50,966 nt of DNA from Chloroflexota bacterium (lineage in GTDB: Bacteria > Chloroflexota > UBA6077 > FW602-bin22 > JACPRP01), in assembly GCA_016189905.1 (NCBI GenBank), contig JACPRP010000072.1:1-50966 (forward strand), written 5' to 3'. Numbering within the stretch: the first letter of the stretch is position 1; every line of letters begins with the position of its first letter. A program made the translations under genes and the position numbers. Positions 25,240-33,562 of the stretch are shown one piece after another. The notes below the pieces were generated by a model that had not been told where the DNA came from, did not search any database, and worked only from the letters and a program-made list of their open reading frames with translations.

Positions 25240-26496
25240 ATGGCAAGAACGCGCGCGGAGCTGTTGAAAATGTTCAAGCTAAATGAAGACTGGCGTCGCA
25301 ACCTGGCTGCGCTGTGGATCGTCCAGGTTCTGATTTTCGTGGGCTTCAGTTTCGTTTTTCCCTTCGTTCCCCTTTACGTTCAGGATCTGGGGGTTGAGGG
25401 CACGACCGCGGCCGCCCAGTGGGCGGGGGTGATCCTCGCTTCGTCCGCCTTGTCGACGGCGATAGCTCAGCCACTATGGGGTGCGCTGGCCGATCGTCGG
25501 GGCCGCAAGCCAATGGTCATCCGCTCTCTTGTGGGGAACGGGATAACGATTGGGCTAATGGGCTTCGCCGGCGCTCCCGTGCATCTACTCATTCTGCGAT
25601 TTCTACAGGGCACCGCGGCCGGCACTGTTCCGGCTTCAACCGCTATGGTCGCTACCATTACCCCTAAACACCGTTTGGGGTTCGCCCTCGGCATGATGCA
25701 GGTAGCATCCTTTGTGGGCACGTCGATCGGTCCGCTATTGGGCGGGTTAATCGCCGATGCATTCGGTTACCGTGTTGCGTCCTTCGCGGCGGGCTTCCTG
25801 ATGCTGGCTGGTGTACCAATCGTATCATTGTTCGTTCGCGAAGATATGAGCCAACCCCAATATAGCGCATCGCGTGGGAGCGTATGGACCGAAGGCAGAT
25901 ATCTCCTCGGGATGACCATCTTCCCCGTGATGATCGGCGTGATCTTCCTGATAAATTTTGGATGGATAATCGTGAGTCCCGTGCTCAGCCTCTTTGTCGC
26001 GGAGTTGAATGGGCCTGACAACGCGGCGACCGTGTCTGGCCTGATCGTGGCCGCTGCTGGCATGATGAGTGCGATTTCTGCCGTCGCCATCGGCCGGTTC
26101 AGCGACCGTGTGGGCCACGGCAGAATCCTGATAGTATGTCTGGCCGGATCCGCCTTAACCTACTATCCGCAAACTTTCGTTCAGGATATCTGGCAACTGC
26201 TACTTCTACGCATGCTGCTGGGGATATTCCTGGGCGGATTGATGCCTTCCGCTAACGCGCTGGTGGCGGAAACTGTGCCGCGAGCACGGCACGGCGCCGC
26301 CTTTGGGCTGACCGCCGCGGCATATGCTCTTGCCAATGGCATAGGTCCACTATCTGCTGCAGGCATCGCCACTCAGTGGGGCATCCGAGCGGTATTCCTG
26401 GCGACGGGTGTTCTCTACACGGTCGCCACGGGCTGTGTTACTCTTGGACTTCGCAGGCAAGTAACTCCTCGGCCTCAGGTAGACCCTAACTCATAG
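25240..26496 (+). CDS. MFS transporter (MdtG/tetracycline-type drug efflux family)
   Basis: A 418-residue membrane protein with about 12 helices. Motif A between TM2 and TM3 is PLWGALADRRGRKPMVIRS and its second-half counterpart is GRFSDRVGHGRILIV. Motif C of drug:proton antiporters is seen as SFVGTSIGPLLGGLIADAFG. These point to the 12-helix drug exporter branch (MdtG-like). Substrate not known. The N-terminus has a hydrophilic stretch of about 22 residues; a start at the internal ATG at 25270 (MFKLNEDWRRN) is an alternative. It is a single gene. Confidence 0.88.
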   Translation: MARTRAELLKMFKLNEDWRRNLAALWIVQVLIFVGFSFVFPFVPLYVQDLGVEGTTAAAQWAGVILASSALSTAIAQPLWGALADRRGRKPMVIRSLVGNGITIGLMGFAGAPVHLLILRFLQGTAAGTVPASTAMVATITPKHRLGFALGMMQVASFVGTSIGPLLGGLIADAFGYRVASFAAGFLMLAGVPIVSLFVREDMSQPQYSASRGSVWTEGRYLLGMTIFPVMIGVIFLINFGWIIVSPVLSLFVAELNGPDNAATVSGLIVAAAGMMSAISAVAIGRFSDRVGHGRILIVCLAGSALTYYPQTFVQDIWQLLLLRMLLGIFLGGLMPSANALVAETVPRARHGAAFGLTAAAYALANGIGPLSAAGIATQWGIRAVFLATGVLYTVATGCVTLGLRRQVTPRPQVDPNS

Positions 26497-26620
26497 GCTG
26501 CCAGGGGCTCTCGCGGTTCTTATTGGCACGAGACTTGCAGACGGTAGCCTGTGCGGGCGAGGCACACATATTTGTGTAAGCCGCCAGAGAGACGCGATCA
26601 AGCGTCGTAGTATCATCACT

Positions 26621-26629
26621 TGCTAGAAT
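26621..26629 (+). promoter_or_regulatory. Extended -10 element for the cytochrome c gene
   Basis: TGCTAGAAT, the same extended -10 as before the acyl-CoA synthetase gene (30161-30169). There is no good -35 at 17 bases. Confidence 0.4.
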
Positions 26630-26686
26630 GCGCGCTTGATTCGCGGAACTCTATTTACCTTAAGGAAAAGCAGAAGGAGTTATTGC

Positions 26687-27217
26687 ATGGCACAGCAGAT
26701 TCCCGTTCGTTACAACAGGTACAAGATAATCGGTCTTGGAGTCGGCCTCACTGTCGTCGTTCTATCGGCGTGCGCGAGTGGCGCAACGCCGACGCCGACC
26801 GCAGCAGTGGCTACCCCGACGAGGGCGGCGGCCCCGGCGGCCTCCCCCACAGGGGCTGCCGCTCCAGCAGCGTCGCCAACGGCAGGAGCCGCCGCTCAGG
26901 TCACATCTCCAACGGCAGCGGCCAAGACGCAAGCGGCCGGGAATCCGCAACAGGGGCAGCAGGCGATAGGAAGGTATGGATGTGGCTCGTGCCACACAAT
27001 TCCCGGCGTGCCAAACGCCAATGGAACCACAGCGCCATCTCTCGCAGGTGTTGGCAGCCGCCAGCAGATCGCCGGGGTGCTGCCGAACACGCCTGATAAT
27101 ATGGCGCGGTGGATCCAAGACCCGCAGGCAGTGAAGTCCGGCACGCGCATGCCAAGCATGGGCGTGACCGAGAGCGATGCCCGCGACATAGCCGCCTATC
27201 TGGAAACGCTTAAGTAG
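26687..27217 (+). CDS. Lipoprotein c-type cytochrome
   Basis: A 176-residue exported monohaem cytochrome c. The ATG at 26687 has AGAAGGAG upstream; an upstream in-frame start at 26636 would spoil the signal peptide. The signal ends at a lipobox (VVLSAC, Cys29), so it is lipid-anchored outside the membrane. A repetitive Ala/Pro/Thr/Ser tether (about residues 33-85, with repeats like AAAPAASPT) carries the haem domain away from the membrane. The haem site is C99-G-S-C-H103, and MPSMG (Met155 or Met158) is the likely sixth ligand. It can pass electrons to or from a membrane oxidoreductase, but no partner is next to it. A perfect 17-base palindrome ends the gene. Confidence 0.92.
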   Translation: MAQQIPVRYNRYKIIGLGVGLTVVVLSACASGATPTPTAAVATPTRAAAPAASPTGAAAPAASPTAGAAAQVTSPTAAAKTQAAGNPQQGQQAIGRYGCGSCHTIPGVPNANGTTAPSLAGVGSRQQIAGVLPNTPDNMARWIQDPQAVKSGTRMPSMGVTESDARDIAAYLETLK

Positions 27218-27233
27218 GTTTCATCTTCTTATC

Positions 27234-27267
27234 CTTGTGGAGCCTTGATCGATCAAGGCTCCACAAG
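27234..27267. terminator. Palindromic hairpin between convergent genes
   Basis: CTTGTGGAGCCTTGATC is followed directly by its exact reverse complement (17 + 17 bases). It lies between the convergent cytochrome c and DUF5666-like genes and can act as a terminator both ways. There is no T-run. Confidence 0.65.
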
Positions 27268-27288
27268 AGATTGCCACACTGAATTATC

Positions 27289-27777
27289 TTAGCGGAACAT
27301 CGGATGCGAAAATCCCATTCTTCCCATCATGTTCTTCTTCGCGATCATTATCGCGTCCATGCTATCCCCCTGAGTTAGGATGACAACCTGGTCGCCAGAA
27401 GCAATCGCTTGCAGTGAGCCCCGTGCCGGAAACGCGTGAATGACCGTGTTCGTAGTTATGTTGTACCTTTCTGTAGTCGTCCGGCCATTAGGAGTTATCA
27501 CCACGTTGTCGTTGGCGATGGATGACACGGTGCCTGGAATGACGTTGATCGTCATCGCGTTGTTATCCTTGTCGATCAAATTGATCTGGGCACCCGTGAA
27601 ATGGCTGAATAGCTGGTCGGGTGGAATTCCTTCCAGGCCCGGCAGCGTCATCCCTGTGTCAGGCTGCATCTGATCCTGTGGAGCCGGCACTGGCTGGCCT
27701 TGAACGACGGCAAAGGCCCCCAGCACCAACAGGACCGCTGCCAGCAGCCCGACTATGGGAAATATAGCAAGTTTCAT
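27289..27777 (-). CDS. Exported DUF5666-like protein
   Basis: A 162-residue protein starting at the ATG at 27777, which has GAGGAGGTGA just upstream; a longer frame from 27834 lacks support. A signal or anchor helix (IVGLLAAVLLVLGAFAVV, residues about 7-24) precedes a Pro/Gln-rich segment. The core, about 55-145, has alternating beta strands (VIPGTVSSIANDNVVITPNG, TNTVIHAF, GSLQAIASGDQVVILTQG), which resembles the DUF5666 beta-barrel found in secreted proteins of Chloroflexota and Actinobacteria. The C-terminus is Met-rich (KKNMMGRMGFSHPMF), which could bind metal ions, but that is a guess. No function is known for the domain. Confidence 0.6.
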   Translation of the reverse strand: MKLAIFPIVGLLAAVLLVLGAFAVVQGQPVPAPQDQMQPDTGMTLPGLEGIPPDQLFSHFTGAQINLIDKDNNAMTINVIPGTVSSIANDNVVITPNGRTTTERYNITTNTVIHAFPARGSLQAIASGDQVVILTQGDSMDAIMIAKKNMMGRMGFSHPMFR

Positions 27778-27856
27778 AGCTATCACCTCCTCTTTTCCAA
27801 CAATCTTCGTGAGTCGGTCTCGAATACCCTGCAAACACCGTGCCCGACGTAAGCGT

Positions 27857-27885
27857 TTGATTCGGAAAGGTGGCGCTGGTACAAT
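27857..27885 (+). promoter_or_regulatory. Predicted promoter of the M48 protease gene, implying a leaderless mRNA
   Basis: TTGATT (27857-27862), a 17-base spacer and TACAAT (27880-27885). Transcription would start at 27891-27893, on the GTG start codon at 27892, and there is no ribosome site. Confidence 0.6.
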
Positions 27886-27891
27886 TATCTT

Positions 27892-29133
27892 GTGTTGATC
27901 GATAGTAGTGCGTTGCTAAGAAAAGTCATAGCCTTGTTTGGCGTCACCACGGCCATTGGCGCAACGGCCTTCCTCGACGAGGACCCCGGCGTCCGTCACG
28001 CCCGGCTCCAGTTGATCTGGGGGCTAATCGGCGAGGTCTGGGGGTGGCTTGTGCTGGCGGCTATAGTCTTCGGTGGATTTTCGCCTCGGCTTCGCGATCT
28101 CGCCTATCGTCTGACCGGCCGTCGCCTCGGCACGCTCAGCCCTTACATTGTGCTGCTCTCGGTGCTGTTGGCGATGCTCAGCGCGCCGGTCGATTTTTAC
28201 CGGGGTTACGTCATCGAGCACGAGTTCGGCCTCTCGAACCAGGATTTCTGGGCGTGGGCGAGTGACTATGCCAAAGGGCTGGGCGTTGCGGTGGTCAGCG
28301 GCCTGATCACCTTCAACCTCGTCTACTGGATCGTTCGCAAGAGCCCGAGACGGTGGTGGCTCTATGGCGCCACGGCGGTCGTCATTCTCTCGGTCGTGAT
28401 AGCCGCGCTGGCTCCCGTCCTGATCACGCCTCTCTTTAACAAGTTCGAGCCTCTTCAGGACCAGGATCTGAGGGCCCGCATTCTGGCGCTGTCCGAGCGC
28501 GGAGGGGTGCAGGTAGCGGACGTGCTGCAGGTGGATATGAGCCGGCAGACCAATGCCGCCAACGCCTACTTCATCGGGATTGGCCCTACCAAGCGAATTG
28601 TTCTGGGCGATACGCTGCTGGCAAATTTCAGCGGCGACGAGGTGCTCACCGTGGTGGCTCACGAAATGGGTCATCAAGCGCACGGCGACATCTGGCGCAG
28701 CATCGGTGTGGGGGCTATCTTCTTTTTCGCAGGCTTTTATGTGCTCTATCGCATCCTCGGACCGTTGATCCGGCGTTCTGAGCGTCGTATAGGCTTCTCC
28801 CGCCTGGAAGATGCCGCTAGTCTGCCTCTAGTGCTGCTACTCATCGGGCTGCTGTTTTTCGTCGCGCAACCGGTGGAGAATACCTTCAGCCGCAACATAG
28901 AGCATGAGGCAGATCGCTTCGCCCTCGATCTCACTCACCAGAACGAGGATTACGCCAGCGCTCTGGAAAAGCTTGGGCGAATAAACCTCTCAGACCCCGA
29001 TCCCCCGGCCTGGATCGAGCTCATCTTCTATTCGCATCCTTCCCTGAAAAAACGCATCGAGTTCGCGGAGAGCTACAGGCCCTGGGCGCAGCCATCAGAC
29101 CTGCAGCGGCTTGCACCGGAATTGAGCCGTTAA
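27892..29133 (+). CDS. M48 family metalloprotease (Ste24/CAAX protease 1-like)
   Basis: A 413-residue zinc protease of the inner membrane. The zinc motif is H257-E-M-G-H261 and the third ligand is Glu339 (HEAD). The N-terminal half has several hydrophobic helices and the Ste24-type segment DFYRGYVIEHEFGLSNQDF. Two more helices lie after the HEMGH site (GAIFFFAGFYVLYRIL; LPLVLLLIGLLFFVAQPV). The C-terminal region has the conserved FYSHPSLKKRIEFAE motif, which binds the substrate C-terminus in Ste24. The bacterial role is probably quality control of membrane proteins. The start is GTG 27892 on what should be the first base of a leaderless mRNA (promoter 27857-27885). Confidence 0.92.
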   Translation: MLIDSSALLRKVIALFGVTTAIGATAFLDEDPGVRHARLQLIWGLIGEVWGWLVLAAIVFGGFSPRLRDLAYRLTGRRLGTLSPYIVLLSVLLAMLSAPVDFYRGYVIEHEFGLSNQDFWAWASDYAKGLGVAVVSGLITFNLVYWIVRKSPRRWWLYGATAVVILSVVIAALAPVLITPLFNKFEPLQDQDLRARILALSERGGVQVADVLQVDMSRQTNAANAYFIGIGPTKRIVLGDTLLANFSGDEVLTVVAHEMGHQAHGDIWRSIGVGAIFFFAGFYVLYRILGPLIRRSERRIGFSRLEDAASLPLVLLLIGLLFFVAQPVENTFSRNIEHEADRFALDLTHQNEDYASALEKLGRINLSDPDPPAWIELIFYSHPSLKKRIEFAESYRPWAQPSDLQRLAPELSR

Positions 29134-29145
29134 CCGTTTATACGG

Positions 29146-29166
29146 GGGCAGGTTTGAAACCTGCCC
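29146..29166. terminator. Hairpin between convergent M48 and transglutaminase-like genes
   Basis: GGGCAGGTTT and AAACCTGCCC pair around a central G. It is 13 bases after the M48 stop. The functional stem is about eight base pairs. Confidence 0.5.
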
Positions 29167-29230
29167 TCAGAACCGCGCTGAATGCAAAGACTGGAGCAAT
29201 TTCTTAGTGTTTGTTAGCCCCGCAACCGTA

Positions 29231-29869
29231 TCATTCAGTTTGCAGGCTGAATTTGCGCCCTTTGAGCCATTGACCGAGCCGAGCCAATCTCGGTCCGCCC
29301 AGTATGAGAAGCAGGCCGACAAAAAGCAAAACCTTGCGATAGTCCGGCATCGGGTGCCAGCGACCATCCAGTTGGACGTCGATGTAATTCTTGAGGTCGA
29401 AGTGCTTCGGCACTTTGAGCTTAAGCGCACCGTCTTCGTTCTCGGCGAAGGCCATCTCGTCTTGCTCCATCATCCCGGACGCGTTCTTAGATTGGAAGTC
29501 GATCCACATGTGGTCAAAAGACATCTTGAGCTGATAGGGGATACCCTTTGCCTGAAGGATGCTGGCGAGTAGCACGGCCTGGCCCTCACAATCCCCACGG
29601 CCATCCCTGATGACTTCAGCCGTAGAAGGGAAATACCAGGGCACGTCGTAGACATTCCAGTTGATTTCGTAAGGCACGAGTTCTGTGAGAACGAGGTCGC
29701 GTAAGAGATTGGGGTCATCGGGGAGGGTGCTGGCCAGGCTCCGTGCCGCGTTGGCGTCGATGGGGAGCGATACCGTGCGCCACAGCGTAGCGAAGAACAT
29801 CGCGGGGTTCGGGTAAAGGACAACAAGAACCCATAGTACGGCCGCAGACAAGTAAACCTTTTTGTTCAC
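29231..29869 (-). CDS. Transglutaminase-like membrane protein
   Basis: A 212-residue protein. An N-terminal helix (VYLSAAVLWVLVVLYPNPAMFF) anchors it, the transglutaminase-like core lies outside, and a C-terminal helix follows (VLLFVGLLLILGG). Catalytic residues are visible as Cys94 (GDCEGQAVLL), His120 (SFDHMW) and Asp124 (IDFQ). The Pro-rich loop YDVPWYFPSTAEVIRDGRGDCEG is typical of the family. Family members act as cysteine peptidases or amidases, often on cell-wall or surface proteins. A promoter with perfect TTGACA lies at 30032-30060. Specific substrate unknown. The short last stretch after the second helix is positively charged (RLARLGQWLKGRK), so it should be cytoplasmic. Confidence 0.82.
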   Translation of the reverse strand: MNKKVYLSAAVLWVLVVLYPNPAMFFATLWRTVSLPIDANAARSLASTLPDDPNLLRDLVLTELVPYEINWNVYDVPWYFPSTAEVIRDGRGDCEGQAVLLASILQAKGIPYQLKMSFDHMWIDFQSKNASGMMEQDEMAFAENEDGALKLKVPKHFDLKNYIDVQLDGRWHPMPDYRKVLLFVGLLLILGGPRLARLGQWLKGRKFSLQTE

Positions 29870-30031
29870 TCCGTTTCTCTTTCTAGAGCTTACGGGGTTA
29901 GCTGTCGGGCTCGGGCTGAAAGAGTGGCCCTACTTGCACGGCACAAGATTCGCCCCAAACTGATGGTTCCCCCGCTTCCTACCCAAGGAATTAGGCTCGA
30001 GGAATTTGGTAATGGGGACCGAAGTGGACTG

Positions 30032-30060
30032 ATTCTATTCCCAGTTTGCCGCAATGTCAA
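30032..30060 (-). promoter_or_regulatory. Predicted sigma70 promoter of the transglutaminase-like gene
   Basis: Minus-strand TTGACA (30060-30055), a 17-base spacer and TAGAAT (30037-30032). Confidence 0.65.
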
Positions 30061-30140
30061 GGGCTTGTGCGGTTAAATGATGAGGAATTTTCAATTGAAA
30101 TTCTCCGTGTCTCCGTTGGCTCCGCTTGCAGTCGCAAGCC

Positions 30141-30169
30141 TTGCATCCTGGTGTCGTTCTTGCTAGAAT
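30141..30169 (+). promoter_or_regulatory. Predicted sigma70 promoter of the acyl-CoA synthetase gene
   Basis: TTGCAT (30141-30146), a 17-base spacer and TAGAAT (30164-30169) with a TGC extension. Confidence 0.65.
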
Positions 30170-30218
30170 GTGGAAGCCGATAGGGGTCCTGATCATACAC
30201 CAGGCTGTGGAGGAGTCG

Positions 30219-32207
30219 ATGAACGATCGGAAGGGAGACGCCAGGGATTCGGAATTCAATGCCGAAGGAGAGGCCCTGGGCGTCGTATGGCGGCCCACCA
30301 AAGAGTACATCGAAAGCAGTCGAATCTGGCGCTTTATGCAGCGATATAACATTCAGAGCTTCGAGGAGCTGTTGCAGCGCTCGACGGACGACTATGAATG
30401 GTTCTGGGATGCAGCGGTCAAAGATATTGAGCTCGAGTGGTATGAGCCTTACGAGCGGGTTGTAGACCTGTCTCGTGGCGTCCCCTGGGCTCGCTGGTTT
30501 GTCGGCGGCCGTTTCAACTACGTGCACAACGCCCTGGATAAGCACGCGCTGTCGCACCGTCGCAACAAGCTGGCGTTGATCTGGGAGGGCGAGGACGGCG
30601 AGGTTCGTAAGCTCAGCTACTGGGATCTTTACATCGAGACTAACCGCCTGGCAAATGGGCTGAGAGCGCTTGGCGTTGGCAAGGGAGACAGGGTTGGAAT
30701 ATTCATGCCGATGATCCCCGAGGTGGCCGTCGCCACACTTGCATGCTCAAAGATCGGCGCGATTTATACACCCATTTTCTCGGGTTACGGCGCGCCCGCC
30801 GTGGCCTCCCGCTTGCAGGATTCTGGCGCCAAAGTGCTGATTACCGCCGACGGCTTCTACCGCCGGGCATCGGTCGTGCCGATGAAGGAAACGGCTGACG
30901 CTGCCGTGGAGCTTTCTCCCGAAGTGGAGAAGGTAGTGGTCGTTCGACGAGTGGGACACGAAGTACCCTGGAAACAAAGTCGGGACGTCTGGTGGGACGA
31001 GATGGTAGCCGGACAGCCACGGCGATACGAGACAGAGCGGACGGATGCCGAGGACCCCTATATGATTATCTACACTTCGGGCACGACCGGCCGACCGAAG
31101 GGGGCGTTGCACGCTCATTGCGGCTTTCCGATCAAGGGCACCCAGGATATGGCGCATTGCTTCGACGTGCAGGATAAAGACATCCTGTTCTGGCTCACTG
31201 ATATGGGCTGGATGATGGGACCCTGGGCGGTCATCGGCACGCTAACTCTCGGTAGCACCGTCCTGTTGTACGAAGGAACACCAGATTATCCGAAGCCAGA
31301 TCGCATGTGGGACCTGGTCGAGCGCCACGGGGTAACTGTTCTCGGGATTTCTCCGACAGCTATCAGGGCATTGATGGGCCACGGCGAAGAATGGGTCAAG
31401 AAACACGACTTGAGCTCGCTGCGCATCCTGGGGTCCACCGGTGAACCGTGGAATCCTGGGCCATACATGTGGTTCCACGAAAAGGTGGGTGGCGGACGCT
31501 GCCCGATAATCAACTATTCAGGTGGCACCGAGATCTCCGGTGGAATCGTTTGTTGCAATCCCATAACTCCAACCAAGCCCTGCTCGTTCTCGGGACCCAT
31601 CCCGGGCATCGACGCCGATGTAGTGGACGAGAATGCGCGGTCGGTTCGAGGGGTTGTCGGCGAGCTGATCATCCGCAAGCCGTGGCCAGGAATGACGCGT
31701 GGGTTCTGGAAGGACCCACAGAGATACGAGGACGCGTACTGGTCGCGGTGGCCGGGCATCTGGGTTCACGGCGATTGGGCACTCGTGGACGATGAAGGAT
31801 TCTGGTTCATCCATGGACGGTCCGACGACACGATCAAGATCGCGGGCAAACGGGTGGGGCCAGCCGAGGTGGAGAGCGCCGCGGTCGCGCATCCATCAGT
31901 GGGCGAGGCGGCAGCCATCGGCGTTCCACACCCATTGAAAGGGGAGACGGTGGTCTGCTTCGTGGTGACGCGCCCGGGACACGAGGAAAACGATCGGGTG
32001 CGCCGTGAGATCATGGACACTATCGGCGAGCATCTGGGAAAGGCGCTGAAACCCGAAGCGGTGAAGTTCGTGCGCGAGCTGCCCAAGACGCGCAACGCCA
32101 AGATACTGCGCCGCGTGATCAAGGCCAAATACCTGGGCCAGGACATAGGCGATATCTCCTCACTGGAGAATCCCTCGGCGCTAGAGGAAATCGCACAGGC
32201 ACGGTAG
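30219..32207 (+). CDS. AMP-forming acyl-CoA synthetase (acetyl-CoA synthetase-like)
   Basis: A 662-residue adenylate-forming enzyme that makes acyl-CoA from an acid, ATP and CoA. The ATG at 30219 with GGAGGAG just upstream is favoured; an in-frame start at 30126 lies before the promoter. The N-terminal cap RFNYVHNALDKH is that of acetyl-CoA synthetases. The ATP loop is YTSGTTGRPKGALHAH, followed by WLTDMGWMMGPWAVIG and STGEPWNPG. The hinge is HGRSDDTIKIAGKRVGPAEVE, and the catalytic Lys is in KTRNAKILRRV near the C-terminus, also the usual acetylation site. The acid is probably short (C2-C4). It converges on the acyl-CoA dehydrogenase gene. Confidence 0.9.
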   Translation: MNDRKGDARDSEFNAEGEALGVVWRPTKEYIESSRIWRFMQRYNIQSFEELLQRSTDDYEWFWDAAVKDIELEWYEPYERVVDLSRGVPWARWFVGGRFNYVHNALDKHALSHRRNKLALIWEGEDGEVRKLSYWDLYIETNRLANGLRALGVGKGDRVGIFMPMIPEVAVATLACSKIGAIYTPIFSGYGAPAVASRLQDSGAKVLITADGFYRRASVVPMKETADAAVELSPEVEKVVVVRRVGHEVPWKQSRDVWWDEMVAGQPRRYETERTDAEDPYMIIYTSGTTGRPKGALHAHCGFPIKGTQDMAHCFDVQDKDILFWLTDMGWMMGPWAVIGTLTLGSTVLLYEGTPDYPKPDRMWDLVERHGVTVLGISPTAIRALMGHGEEWVKKHDLSSLRILGSTGEPWNPGPYMWFHEKVGGGRCPIINYSGGTEISGGIVCCNPITPTKPCSFSGPIPGIDADVVDENARSVRGVVGELIIRKPWPGMTRGFWKDPQRYEDAYWSRWPGIWVHGDWALVDDEGFWFIHGRSDDTIKIAGKRVGPAEVESAAVAHPSVGEAAAIGVPHPLKGETVVCFVVTRPGHEENDRVRREIMDTIGEHLGKALKPEAVKFVRELPKTRNAKILRRVIKAKYLGQDIGDISSLENPSALEEIAQAR

Positions 32208-32270
32208 TTGGTGTCGACCTAATATGGATAGCGCCGCGAAATCCCTCGTCTCAATCGTGGCTGGGGTGCA

Positions 32271-32301
32271 GACCGACGCGGTTTTCGAAACAGCGTCGGT
32301 C
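32271..32301. terminator. Strong hairpin between convergent acyl-CoA genes
   Basis: Arms GACCGACGC and GCGTCGGTC, continued by an inner GTTT/AAAC stem. It lies between the synthetase (+) and the acyl-CoA dehydrogenase (-) stops. Confidence 0.6.
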
Positions 32302-32335
32302 TCGATCACACACGTCCGGTTTCACCACTTTCGTG

Positions 32336-33505
32336 TCAGTACTTCCGCAACCCCAACGCGTACTCCGCCACCAGGATCCGCTGCAACTGGTTGGTGCCCT
32401 CGCCGATCTGGAGGATCTTCGCCTCTTGCATGTAGCGCCCGACAGGGAATTCGGCCGCCAGGCCATAGCCGCCGAAGATCTGCACCGCGTCGGTCGCCAC
32501 CTTCATGCAGGTGTCGGTGGCAAATAGCTTGGCCATCGAGGCTTCGAAAGAGGCCCGCTCGACGCCCGCGTCCTTAAGGTAGCCGACGCGACGGACCAGC
32601 AGGCGAGATGCCTCCACCGAAGTGACCATATCGGCGAGCATCTGCTGAACCATCTGGAACCTGCCGATTTCCTGTCCGAACTGCACCCGCTCGCCGGCAT
32701 ACTTGAGCGCGAAGTCCACGCAGCCTTGAGCCTGGCCCACAGCTCGCGAGGCCACCGAGTACCGTCCGGTGTCCAGGGCAGAGCCCACGATCTTGAAGCC
32801 CTCACCCTCCCCGGCCAGGAGATTCTCTCTCGGGACGTAGACATCCTCGAAAGTCACCTCGGCCGTGTTTCCCCTTTTGAGGACGTGGAGAGGAAAGGGT
32901 CGGCTCGAGATTCCGGGCGTTTCTCGCTCTACGACGAAAGCGCAAACGCCCTTGTGCCGCAGCGAACGATCCAGTGTGGCCAGGACGAAGTAAATGTCGG
33001 CGTGGTTGGCGTGTGAGATAAATATCTTCGAGCCGTTGAGCACATACCCATCGCCCTTGCGCGTCGCCGTCGTCTCCAGGCTTGCAAGGTCCGATCCCGC
33101 GTTCGGCTCCGTGAGGCACGCGGAGGCCAGCTTCTCGCCACGAGCCATCGGGACCAGAAACCGCCGCTTCTGATCCTCCGAGCCGAAGCGCAAGATTGTC
33201 GAGCCCACCAGCGAGTTCTGCACCGAAATCACCGAAGCCGTTAGCCAATCGGCACGCGCCATCTCCTCGCAGACGATGCCGTAGCTGATGTAGTCCAGCC
33301 CCGCGCCACCGTACTGCTCAGGAATCAGGCACCCCAGGAAGCCCAGTGGCCCCAGCTTCTGAACGATCTCCAGCGGGTACCTCTCCTCTCGTTCGTAGTC
33401 GTCGATTTTGGGCAGAATCTCCTTCTCCGCAAAATCGCGCGCCGTCGCACGAATCATTCGCTGGTCTTCGGTCAGGCCGAAGTCCCTCAATTCTTCAAGT
33501 CTCAT
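32336..33505 (-). CDS. Acyl-CoA dehydrogenase
   Basis: A 389-residue flavoenzyme that introduces an alpha-beta double bond in acyl-CoA and passes electrons to ETF. Signatures are ACLTEPNAGSDLASL (substrate and FAD contact), ALDTGRYSVASRAVGQAQG, RVQFGQEIGRFQ and the FAD loop GGYGLAAEFPVGRYMQEAKI. Catalytic Glu369 is in GEGTNQLQR. Length is normal. The active-site environment resembles short/branched-chain and glutaryl-CoA dehydrogenases, but the substrate is not known. The enoyl-CoA hydratase gene at 33548 lies 42 bases upstream on the same strand, so they are probably one operon. A 21-base tandem duplication fills that gap. Confidence 0.92.
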   Translation of the reverse strand: MRLEELRDFGLTEDQRMIRATARDFAEKEILPKIDDYEREERYPLEIVQKLGPLGFLGCLIPEQYGGAGLDYISYGIVCEEMARADWLTASVISVQNSLVGSTILRFGSEDQKRRFLVPMARGEKLASACLTEPNAGSDLASLETTATRKGDGYVLNGSKIFISHANHADIYFVLATLDRSLRHKGVCAFVVERETPGISSRPFPLHVLKRGNTAEVTFEDVYVPRENLLAGEGEGFKIVGSALDTGRYSVASRAVGQAQGCVDFALKYAGERVQFGQEIGRFQMVQQMLADMVTSVEASRLLVRRVGYLKDAGVERASFEASMAKLFATDTCMKVATDAVQIFGGYGLAAEFPVGRYMQEAKILQIGEGTNQLQRILVAEYALGLRKY

Positions 33506-33520
33506 CGCCGTCTCCTCACT

Positions 33521-33562
33521 TCGGAGCTATTTTCGCCGATATCGGAGCTATTTTCGCCGATA
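33521..33562 (-). repeat. Perfect 21-base tandem duplication at the end of the enoyl-CoA hydratase gene
   Basis: Two exact copies of TCGGAGCTATTTTCGCCGAT followed by A occupy 33521-33541 and 33542-33562. The right-hand copy holds the last codons and stop of the enoyl-CoA hydratase; the left copy lies between it and the acyl-CoA dehydrogenase start. Confidence 0.9.

Larger units (their letters stand above)
29870..30218. other. Divergent intergenic region between transglutaminase-like and acyl-CoA synthetase genes
   Basis: About 350 bases holding the promoters at 30032-30060 (minus) and 30141-30169 (plus). An in-frame start at 30126 exists for the synthetase but lies upstream of its promoter. 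Nothing else seen. Confidence 0.4.
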
